A stretch of 6,848 nt of DNA. Origin: CAZQAA01 sp964591255. Its GTDB lineage: Bacteria; Desulfobacterota; DSM-4660; Desulfatiglandales; Desulfatiglandaceae. A program made the position numbers and the translations under genes. The notes under the pieces are model-generated. The model was given only the letters and a program-made list of their open reading frames with translations. It did not search any database and was not told the DNA's origin. Location: assembly GCA_964591255.1 (NCBI GenBank), contig CAZQAA010000059.1:1-6848 (forward strand), given 5' to 3'. Shown here in pieces: positions 1 to 5,485 of this stretch (positions are counted from its first letter, which is position 1; each line of letters starts with the position of its first letter).

Positions 1-162
1 CTTTGTGACTCAGGATTTTCTTGTAAGCTTTCAATCCCTTCCATAACCAGCGGCTCTGACTTCAAGATAGAACCAATGGAGTGGTTACAGCATAAATGCC
101 TGGCTGTTAAAAACGGAAGTCATACAGCCTTTGTAGAAACGTTTATTAAAAACGGGAGTTAA
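1..162 (+). CDS. Possible C-terminal fragment of an unrecognised protein (cut by window edge)
   Basis: Frame +1 is open from the first base to a TAA at 160-162, giving 53 residues and no start codon that must be used (one internal ATG at 76-78). I do not recognise the product. It contains a short internal repeat: VKNGS at residues 36-40 and IKNGS at residues 49-53, encoded by near-identical 15-nt segments at 106-120 and 145-159 (13 of 15 bases match). There are no membrane segments or catalytic motifs. An open frame of this length can occur by chance, so the entry is tentative. It would be the 3' end of a gene upstream of, and co-directional with, the receiver-STAS gene, with a 174-nt gap between them. 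Confidence 0.22.
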   Translation, partial: LCDSGFSCKLSIPSITSGSDFKIEPMEWLQHKCLAVKNGSHTAFVETFIKNGS

Positions 163-336
163 CATAAGATATAAAACACCCGTCAAAATGAATACATAAG
201 GCAAGCCTGCATAAAGATAAATAAAAAAAGAAAAAGTATCTCAATAAAAAGGATTGGGAACAAAAAAAAACCGAACACTCGCTACAACCCAACAGATAAA
301 CAATGATTAAATAACAAGTAGAAATGGAGGGAAAAT
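163..336. other. A-rich non-coding leader upstream of the receiver-STAS gene
   Basis: This stretch has no supportable gene. Together with the doubtful 1-162 frame it makes up 336 nt before the first firm gene. The plus strand is strongly A-rich, with a run of nine A at 262-270 and A-rich blocks around 217-236. I see no convincing -35/-10 pair: TATAAA near 171 and TTGGGA at 254-259 lack partners at normal spacing. There is no hairpin-plus-T-run terminator after the stop at 160-162. The A tracts could bend DNA or act as UP-like elements, which is inference. The 3' end carries the Shine-Dalgarno sequence of the next gene, GGAGGG at 326-331, 5 nt from the ATG at 337. Confidence 0.5.
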
Positions 337-1083
337 ATGACTCTAAGGATCCTGACTGTTGATGACAGCAAAACCATCAGAATGATTGTAAAAAAGGCCT
401 TCAGACCGTACGATTGTGAAATCTTAGAGGCGGAAAATGGGGTGGAGGGTCTGGCTGCGGCAAACAAGGAAAAACCGGACCTGATTGTCCTAGATATAAC
501 CATGCCTGTTATGAATGGAGTAGAGATGTTGGAAAAATTGAAGGCCGAGCCGAAATTGCAAAACATCCCTGTAATCATGCTTACCGCGGAATCCGGCAAG
601 GAAAACGTGCTCCAGATAGTCAAGATGGGAGTAACTGACTATATAGTAAAACCCTTTAAGGGAGAACAGCTGCTCGAGAGGGCCCAAAAGGCAGTAAAAT
701 TGGAGATAAAAAAAGAAGATGAATCAGGAGAAGATAAATCCGGCGGGTACTTTTCGGCAGATGGCGATATCCAGATCATAACGGTCCCGGAAAAGGTTGA
801 TATGCCTGTCACCGCCAAGATCGTAAACATCTTAGAAACAAAGGCAAAGCAGATGTCAGATCAGGGGATCAACAAAATCGTCTTGGACCTCAACAAGGTC
901 AGCAAAGTGGACATGTCTTTGATCAAGCTGGTCATATCTGTAATTGAAAAATGCCAAGGTCTGAAAATATATGTACGCCTCACCGGCACACAGGCCCTGA
1001 GTAACGGACTAAAAGATTTTGCCGAGACAAGCGGACTCACAATATACGGTTCAGTGGAAGAAGCAAAGGCGGCTTTTAATTGA
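337..1083 (+). CDS. CheY-like receiver fused to a C-terminal STAS domain
   Basis: This 248-residue soluble protein has two domains. Residues 1-120 form a complete receiver: acidic pair D9/D10, phospho-acceptor D53 in 'VLDITMP', T83 in 'MLTAE' and K105 in 'VKPF'. A charged linker at about 121-137 leads to a STAS-like domain at about 138-248. That domain has the pattern 'KIVLDLNKVSKVDMS' and ends 'SVEEAKAAF', as in SpoIIAA/RsbV anti-sigma antagonists. S194 sits two residues after D192, the position of the phosphorylated serine in SpoIIAA (D-x-S). The family suggests an output by protein-protein partner switching rather than DNA binding; no DNA-binding domain is present. The start is supported by GGAGGG 5 nt upstream. 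It is convergent with the hybrid kinase gene and overlaps it by 8 nt, so a shared pathway is plausible but unproven. The receiver call is firm; STAS rests on pattern recognition. Confidence 0.9.
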   Translation: MTLRILTVDDSKTIRMIVKKAFRPYDCEILEAENGVEGLAAANKEKPDLIVLDITMPVMNGVEMLEKLKAEPKLQNIPVIMLTAESGKENVLQIVKMGVTDYIVKPFKGEQLLERAQKAVKLEIKKEDESGEDKSGGYFSADGDIQIITVPEKVDMPVTAKIVNILETKAKQMSDQGINKIVLDLNKVSKVDMSLIKLVISVIEKCQGLKIYVRLTGTQALSNGLKDFAETSGLTIYGSVEEAKAAFN

Positions 1084-2854
1084 GTCCCCCTTGTTCAGTC
1101 AACGCCTCGTGCAAGACCTTGCTGAGGCGTGAAATCTCAAACGGCTTTGCTATCACATCACTAAAGCCGTATCTTTTATAATCCACCATGACTGGATCGT
1201 TTACATAACCGCTGGAGACTATTGCCTTCAATTCCGGAGCAATCTCTCTCAATTTCTGTATGGCCTCTTTTCCTCCCATTGCCCCGGGCACGGTCAAATC
1301 CAAGATAACCGCATCAAAAGGATTCCTGGATTCCTTGGCCGATCTAATCGATTCAATCGCCTCCATGCCGTCTCTCGCAAAATCCACCTTATAGCCGATC
1401 GATTCGAGCATTTCGCCAAGGACATTCCTGATTTCCTCCTCATCATCCATAACCAAAATCTTTTCCTTGCCGAAGAAAGGACTTTTCTTCTCCACCTTCT
1501 TTTTTTCCTCTTTTGTTTCCTTGGAAGCGGGCAGATAGACATGAAAAACACTCCCCCTACCCTCGTTAGATTCCACATCTATTCCTCCACCATGTTTTTT
1601 CACGATAGAATAGGCTGTAGAAAGTCCCAAGCCGTTCCCCTCTTCTTTGGTGGTGAAATACGGATCGAAAATTTTTATAAGATTGGCTTCAGGAATACCA
1701 ATCCCGTGATCTTTTACGCTTATTTTCACGTACTTCCCGGGCTTCAGGTGCTGGTTGTTGTTCGTACCTATGTTAATATTCTCTGCCTTCACATGGACCG
1801 TACCCCCTTCAGGCATTGCCTGATCCGCATTGATAAGGAGGTTGTTTATAACCTGTCCGATCTGACCCTCATCCACCTCAACCTTGTAAAGATCTTGGGG
1901 CACGACACAATCACAACAGACATTGGCGCCCCTTAGGGTAAATTGAACCGAATCTTCTATCAGGTCCCTAATTGATATGACCTTTTTTGTGGGTGCTCCT
2001 CCCTTGCGAGAAAAGGTCAGGAGCTGTCTGGTCAGTTCCTTTGCCTGGAAGGAGGCCTTCTCCGCCTTGGTCAGTTTTTGAAATGCCTTTTCCTCCGGTT
2101 TCAAATACATCTTGGCAAGTGAGACATTACCTGAAATAGCAGTCAGAATGTTATTGAAATCGTGGGCAATACCTCCTGCAAGGAGTCCTAATGATTCCAG
2201 TTTTTGTGCCCTTATTATCTCTTGTTCCCTCTTTTCTTTTTCTGCTGTGCTCTTCCTGGCAATGACCTCCGTCTCAACCATCTGTTCAGCGAGTCTGACT
2301 CGGGTAAAAGCGCCTTTTAATATGGCTGACAGATAATCATAAATCTTTGGTATCTCCTCTCCACCATAAGCAGCATATGTGTCGTCCGTTTCAAGAACGA
2401 CGATCTCCCCGCAAGTTTTGCCGTCATACCTGAAAGGCAACACAAAATATTGTCTGTATCGACCGCCCTTATATATTCCGCTACCGGAAAAATTTTCATA
2501 AAGGCCTTTAATAAAACCTTTGAGTCCATTACCCAGTCTGTCTATCTCCTCATCATCAATAGGATTCCCATCTTTATCCAGTCTGGTTGAAAATAATTCA
2601 GGGGCCTTGCCGGCCAGCCAGAAGCTCCCACTAATCCTGTTTTCATCACTATTCAGCAAGCATATCATTCCCTCTTCTTTCTTCAGTCGTGATGAAATGG
2701 CCTGGGCCGCAGCATCAATAATCTTGTCAAGCTCATGAAGATCTGCGAGCTGAATATTCAGATCAAGCAGGGACTCAAATTCTCGATTAACCCTTTTCAG
2801 GGCATTACATTCATCATGTTGTGATACAGGTTCAGATTTATTTTTTTTAGACAT
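1076..2854 (-). CDS. Cytosolic hybrid sensor histidine kinase (GAF-like, HisKA, HATPase, receiver)
   Basis: The 592-residue protein has no signal peptide or membrane segment, so it senses in the cytosol or through partners. Residues about 25-185 look like a GAF-type sensor domain; the ligand cannot be told. A charged helical segment at about 186-220 leads to the dimerisation/H-box 'GGIAHDFNN' with phospho-acceptor H231. The ATPase domain follows: N-box with N342 in 'NLLINADQA', G1 'DHGIGIP' at 382-388, F-box 'FDPYFTTK' at 396-403, G2 'GNGLGLS' at 406-412. A lysine/glutamate-rich linker at 445-457 precedes a receiver at about 463-585 with D470/D471, phospho-acceptor D519, S547 and K570. All catalytic residues are present, so kinase and receiver should both work. 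The ATG is preceded by GGAGGAA at 2862-2868, 7 nt away. A terminal receiver normally passes phosphate to an HPt protein; none is in the window. The convergent receiver-STAS protein is a possible partner by inference only. Confidence 0.95.
   Translation of the reverse strand: MSKKNKSEPVSQHDECNALKRVNREFESLLDLNIQLADLHELDKIIDAAAQAISSRLKKEEGMICLLNSDENRISGSFWLAGKAPELFSTRLDKDGNPIDDEEIDRLGNGLKGFIKGLYENFSGSGIYKGGRYRQYFVLPFRYDGKTCGEIVVLETDDTYAAYGGEEIPKIYDYLSAILKGAFTRVRLAEQMVETEVIARKSTAEKEKREQEIIRAQKLESLGLLAGGIAHDFNNILTAISGNVSLAKMYLKPEEKAFQKLTKAEKASFQAKELTRQLLTFSRKGGAPTKKVISIRDLIEDSVQFTLRGANVCCDCVVPQDLYKVEVDEGQIGQVINNLLINADQAMPEGGTVHVKAENINIGTNNNQHLKPGKYVKISVKDHGIGIPEANLIKIFDPYFTTKEEGNGLGLSTAYSIVKKHGGGIDVESNEGRGSVFHVYLPASKETKEEKKKVEKKSPFFGKEKILVMDDEEEIRNVLGEMLESIGYKVDFARDGMEAIESIRSAKESRNPFDAVILDLTVPGAMGGKEAIQKLREIAPELKAIVSSGYVNDPVMVDYKRYGFSDVIAKPFEISRLSKVLHEALTEQGGLN
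1102..1130. other. Two-part hairpin inside the 3' end of the kinase gene, just past the receiver-STAS stop
   Basis: ACGCCTC at 1102-1108 pairs perfectly with GAGGCGT at 1124-1130. Inside the loop, GCAA at 1111-1114 pairs with TTGC at 1119-1122 around a GACC tetraloop. The result is 7 + 4 bp separated by a small internal loop (GT against T). It begins 19 nt after the receiver-STAS stop codon and lies within the last codons of the kinase gene. No T-run follows on either strand, so it is not a standard intrinsic terminator. It could stabilise the 3' end of the receiver-STAS mRNA or pause polymerase between the convergent genes, or it may be a by-product of coding sequence. Confidence 0.35.
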
Positions 2855-2866
2855 CTGTAACTTCCT

Positions 2867-2960
2867 CCGGAATCTCCATCCTTAAGACAACCGCACATCT
2901 ATGTTGCCTGTTGACGTATAAGAAGGACTTTTCATCATGTAACTTATCGGCAGATTCCGG
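2867..2960 (-). promoter_or_regulatory. Long-range inverted repeat in the hybrid kinase leader, reaching the ribosome binding site
   Basis: Read on the minus strand, CCGGAATCT (2960-2952) is exactly complementary to AGATTCCGG (2875-2867). Allowing one bulged G, two more C-G pairs and a G-T pair extend the stem inward. The downstream arm ends in the GG that begins the Shine-Dalgarno sequence GGAGGAA of the kinase gene, 7 nt before its ATG. The roughly 76-nt loop holds a second small hairpin, GGCAAC pairing with GTTGTC around an 11-nt loop (one G-T pair). If the transcript begins upstream of 2960, this fold would partly hide the ribosome binding site. No known riboswitch class is recognised. 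Confidence 0.33.
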
Positions 2961-3013
2961 CAAAAGCTTTAGGAAACACCAAGTTGGGTTGAATCGGATA
3001 TTAATATTATTTT

Positions 3014-3019
3014 TTTATA
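3014..3019 (-). promoter_or_regulatory. Weak candidate -10 element for the hybrid kinase gene
   Basis: The waaA-kinase gap has a very AT-rich patch at about 2998-3031. On the minus strand it contains TATAAA (5 of 6 matches to TATAAT). An upstream TTGCTT at 19-nt spacing is a poor -35. If used, transcription would start about 150 nt before the kinase ATG and include the inverted repeat at 2867-2960. No intrinsic terminator is visible after waaA, so read-through from waaA is also possible. Confidence 0.2.
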
Positions 3020-3059
3020 GATTATTTTAAAATCGGGAAAGCAACAGACACATCGGAAG

Positions 3060-4319
3060 CTATACATAGGTAGTAATAAGCTGGCAGGCTTGGGCAGTCC
3101 CTCCCCTTCTTTCCTGAACGTACTTTTCGGCCCGGGCAACAACATCGTCTCTCGGTTGCGGATTGACCAGATTTGTTAGAAGGGCCCGGGCCAATTCCTT
3201 ACGGCTGTTAACTCTAAGGGCCAGTCCACGTTGAAAGATGTCTTCCCCTACCCATCTAAAATTGTCCAAGAACGGCCCGACACACGGAACCACCCCGTGC
3301 CCCAACGGTTCCAGAAAATTCTGTCCTCCGCACGGCTTGAGGCTGCCCCCTACAAATACCGCCCTTGCGATGGCATAGGCGAAATTCAGCTCACCAAACC
3401 TGTCCCACAAGATAGTGGTACCCGGTGAAACAGGGCCCTGCAGTTCAGATCTTAATGTCCACCTGATCCCTATTCTTTCCAAGGTCTGTCTCCACCACCC
3501 TACCCTGTGCATATGTCGAGGGAAAAGACCTATCACAATCCCGGGCAGTGTCGAGGATACGACTTCAATAACCCTTTCAATATCCCTTTCTTCCTCTTTT
3601 CGTACAGAACCCAGGACCAAAAACGGGACATGAAACGGAACAATAGATTCAAGAGGAGTCGAATTTGACCGATAATCGACCCCGAAATCCATTCGATCAA
3701 ACTTGATATTGTTCATCTCTTCCACCCGCTCTGGCCCAAAAAGGATCCCAAAACGATGGGCATCATCTGGTGAAATTGCATAAATCCGTTCAGGCCCAAA
3801 CTCTTTCCAAAATGACTTAAAAATCAAGTATCCTTTGAGGCTTCTTTCGGACATTCGCCCGTTTACTATTATGACAGGGACATCTTTTTTGTGACAGGCC
3901 GCCATGAGTCCGGGCCACAGTTCCGTTTCCAACAGCACGACAAGCTTGGGTCGCCGGTATTCAAGTCCATGTATCATCAGGTGAGGTATATCAAACGGAA
4001 AATAGGCCGTCTCAACAGAACCGGTCGTTTTAAATCTGCCCTGTTTAAGGATAGAGAGACCCTGGACGGTCCCGGATGTTAGCAGGATTTTTCTTTCTCC
4101 CTGGGAAGATAGTGAAGTGACGATTTCAAGGGCAAGGTAAGCCTCCCCTCCTGACGCGCCCTGTATCCATAGATCCACGGGATTTAGATCAGCACTCCGC
4201 AAGAGTCTCTCCCGCCAACCGTGACGAAGGCGGGTTGAACAGATCAGCCCCGGCAGGGCGGATATCCATGCCAACCCATATAGGTTTAAAAATAAGTTTG
4301 TCTTGGCATCAATGATCAC
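3060..4319 (-). CDS. waaA: 3-deoxy-D-manno-octulosonic acid (Kdo) transferase
   Basis: This enzyme transfers Kdo from CMP-Kdo to lipid A precursor at the cytoplasmic face of the inner membrane, an essential step in LPS inner core synthesis. Numbering from the proposed GTG start gives 419 residues, close to the roughly 425 of E. coli WaaA. A hydrophobic N-terminal stretch at about residues 9-27 matches the family's membrane anchor. The N-terminal glycosyltransferase domain has 'WIQGASGGE' with E59 at the known catalytic glutamate position, 'ETELWPG' at 131-137 and 'NGRMSERS' at 153-160. The C-terminal domain has 'NIKFD', 'PRH' at 267-269, 'FGEL' near 308-311 and 'VGGSL' through 'GGQNFLEP' at 323-338. 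The frame stays open upstream to an ATG at 4394, but those codons lie in the tRNA-Leu gene and read as tRNA (VPVRVRFPP), so that start is rejected. GTG 4319 is chosen for length and family alignment; TTG at 4331 is an alternative. Neither has a strong Shine-Dalgarno sequence. The family call is firm, the start is not. Confidence 0.93.
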   Translation of the reverse strand: MIIDAKTNLFLNLYGLAWISALPGLICSTRLRHGWRERLLRSADLNPVDLWIQGASGGEAYLALEIVTSLSSQGERKILLTSGTVQGLSILKQGRFKTTGSVETAYFPFDIPHLMIHGLEYRRPKLVVLLETELWPGLMAACHKKDVPVIIVNGRMSERSLKGYLIFKSFWKEFGPERIYAISPDDAHRFGILFGPERVEEMNNIKFDRMDFGVDYRSNSTPLESIVPFHVPFLVLGSVRKEEERDIERVIEVVSSTLPGIVIGLFPRHMHRVGWWRQTLERIGIRWTLRSELQGPVSPGTTILWDRFGELNFAYAIARAVFVGGSLKPCGGQNFLEPLGHGVVPCVGPFLDNFRWVGEDIFQRGLALRVNSRKELARALLTNLVNPQPRDDVVARAEKYVQERRGGTAQACQLITTYV

Positions 4320-4345
4320 TGGCTGACTCAATTCAGATAAAATCT

Positions 4346-4364
4346 CAGGCAAAAAAAGTGCCTG
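4346..4364. repeat. Perfect inverted repeat spanning the tRNA-Leu 3' end and its trailer
   Basis: CAGGCA at 4346-4351 is complementary to TGCCTG at 4359-4364 across a 7-nt loop. On the minus strand the first arm is the last six bases of the mature tRNA (CAGGCA) and the second arm lies just after a run of seven T (4351-4357). The trailer could therefore pair with the tRNA 3' strand in the precursor. The T-run is in the loop rather than after the stem, so a classical terminator is not formed. Confidence 0.4.
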
Positions 4365-4444
4365 GGGCGGGAATCGAACCCGCACGGGGACCAAGCCCCA
4401 AGGGATTTTAAGTCCCTTGCGTCTACCAGTTCCGCCACCCAGGC
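4359..4444 (-). tRNA. tRNA-Leu (anticodon UAA)
   Basis: The 86-nt minus-strand sequence folds as a class II tRNA. The acceptor stem GCCTGGG pairs with CCCAGGC, followed by discriminator A. The anticodon stem AGGGA/TCCCT encloses loop CTTAAAA with anticodon TAA at 4410-4408, reading UUA leucine codons. A long variable arm has a GGGG/CCCC stem, as expected for leucine tRNAs. The T-arm GCGGG-TTCGATT-CCCGC is canonical. CCA is not encoded: the next bases are CTTTTTTT, so CCA must be added by tRNA nucleotidyltransferase. The gene has its own promoter just upstream and lies 39 nt before the proposed waaA start. Confidence 0.97.
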
Positions 4445-4456
4445 ATCTTGTTTATA

Positions 4457-4486
4457 TTTGTATCTTTCGGGAAGGGGCTATGTCAA
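4457..4486 (-). promoter_or_regulatory. Sigma70-type promoter of the tRNA-Leu gene
   Basis: On the minus strand a perfect -35 TTGACA (4486-4481) is followed after 18 nt by TACAAA (4462-4457, 4 of 6 matches to TATAAT). The -10 lies 12 nt before the first base of the tRNA, so transcription would begin about 5-6 nt upstream of the mature 5' end, a normal short tRNA leader. It may also supply waaA by read-through, since no clear terminator separates the two. Confidence 0.65.
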
Positions 4487-4561
4487 GTCTGCTCTCTTGT
4501 TTCTGATCCGGTAACTTTCCGACGATCTTTCGATTACATATTTAAAACACAGATAAACAGT

Positions 4562-5479
4562 TTACAGCGAGACCTCCATCCCTTCACGCGCAAAAAAAAC
4601 CTTAATATTACCTGGGTCAGCCTGATCGCAATATATAGCCGACAGTTCGTCTATTTGGGCATCTGTCCGCATGGGATCGTGATGAAAAAAGGCCATGCGC
4701 CTTACCCCGGCACGTCGTGCCGCCACGAGCGCATGCTCAAAGGATGAATGCCCCCAGCCTACCTTGGATGAAACATATTCTTCCCTGGTATACTGGGTAT
4801 CGTGGACAAGAAGATCTGCCCCCCTAAAAAACTGTTCCATCCTCTGGTTCGCCTCATGGGCCGCCTTCTTTCCCTCTATGGCCATTGCCTCGTCATAGGA
4901 AGGATCATGTGGATCGGTAGTAAAAAGGTTCATAAATGGCTCAGTATCATAGGCCGTGCAAAAGACCTTACCCTGATATTCAAAACGGTAACCAAGGGAA
5001 AGGATGGGGTGATTAAGATACTTGGCAAACAGCCTGATCCCGTCTCCAAGGTCTACAGGGCCTTCCTTGAGTTCAATGTATTCTATATGAGCAGCAAGTT
5101 CCTGCTGTCGGACAGGAAAATAACGATAGGTCAACTGTCCCCCCACTATCTCATCAAGCGTATCGTCTTCAAAGGTCACAGGACCGTACACCCTGATCTT
5201 TGATCCGCTGACATAAATGGGCGTAAAAAAAGGGAACCCCATTATATGATCCCAATGAGTATGGGAAAGGAATATCTCCGTCTTTATGTGACCGTTGGGA
5301 AGATCCCGGGTCACCATATGATTGCCCAGGTCCCTGATTCCGGATCCTGCATCAATAATGATAACACGATTCAGATCCTGGAAACGTAATTCAATACATG
5401 CGGTATTGCCGCCATATTTTGCCGTATTGGGGCCGGGACACGGTATGGAACCCCTCACCCCCCAGAATCTAATGTTCAT
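4562..5479 (-). CDS. Metallo-beta-lactamase-fold hydrolase of the 'WGVRGS' type
   Basis: The 305-residue protein is a single-domain MBL-fold metallohydrolase, predicted soluble. It opens with 'RFWGVRGSIPCPG', typical of a PhnP/phosphodiesterase-like branch of the superfamily. Metal ligands are visible: H73, H75, D77 and H78 in 'HTHWDH', H157 in 'LNHP', D178 in 'YDTE', and H266/H267 in 'FFHHDP'. 'HDTQY' at 226-230 and 'GWGHSS' at 241-246 are further branch hallmarks. The fold predicts a dinuclear metal centre cleaving a phosphodiester or related ester; the substrate cannot be told from sequence. The ATG follows AAGGA (5489-5493) at 9-nt spacing, and that ribosome binding site lies in the last codons of the upstream HDOD gene. 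Only 6 nt separate the two genes, so translational coupling is likely. The pairing with HDOD hints at a signalling rather than metabolic role, which is inference. Confidence 0.9.
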   Translation of the reverse strand: MNIRFWGVRGSIPCPGPNTAKYGGNTACIELRFQDLNRVIIIDAGSGIRDLGNHMVTRDLPNGHIKTEIFLSHTHWDHIMGFPFFTPIYVSGSKIRVYGPVTFEDDTLDEIVGGQLTYRYFPVRQQELAAHIEYIELKEGPVDLGDGIRLFAKYLNHPILSLGYRFEYQGKVFCTAYDTEPFMNLFTTDPHDPSYDEAMAIEGKKAAHEANQRMEQFFRGADLLVHDTQYTREEYVSSKVGWGHSSFEHALVAARRAGVRRMAFFHHDPMRTDAQIDELSAIYCDQADPGNIKVFFAREGMEVSL

Positions 5480-5485
5480 ACACCT

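Noticed and set aside
1541..1936. 131-codon plus-strand open frame
   Set aside because: Antisense to the HATPase part of the hybrid kinase; no recognisable family pattern and no convincing start signal.
2961..2981. Sigma54-like -24/-12 element upstream of the hybrid kinase
   Set aside because: On the minus strand TTGG and a downstream GC are present, but the GG-GC spacing is 11 nt instead of 10 and the flanking bases match poorly.
4320..4394. N-terminal extension of waaA (MVPVRVRFPP...)
   Set aside because: These codons overlap the tRNA-Leu gene and read as the translated 3' half of a tRNA; WaaA proteins do not carry such an extension.
4359..4444. tRNA-Leu as the attachment site of an integrated element
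   Set aside because: No integrase gene and no direct repeat of the tRNA 3' end occur in the window; the neighbours are core genes.
4487..4561. Terminator after the MBL hydrolase gene
   Set aside because: A weak GATC...CGG/CCG...GATC pairing exists, but it has a 2-nt bulge and no T-run on the minus strand.
4802..5203. 133-codon plus-strand open frame
   Set aside because: Antisense to the MBL hydrolase gene, with no family pattern.
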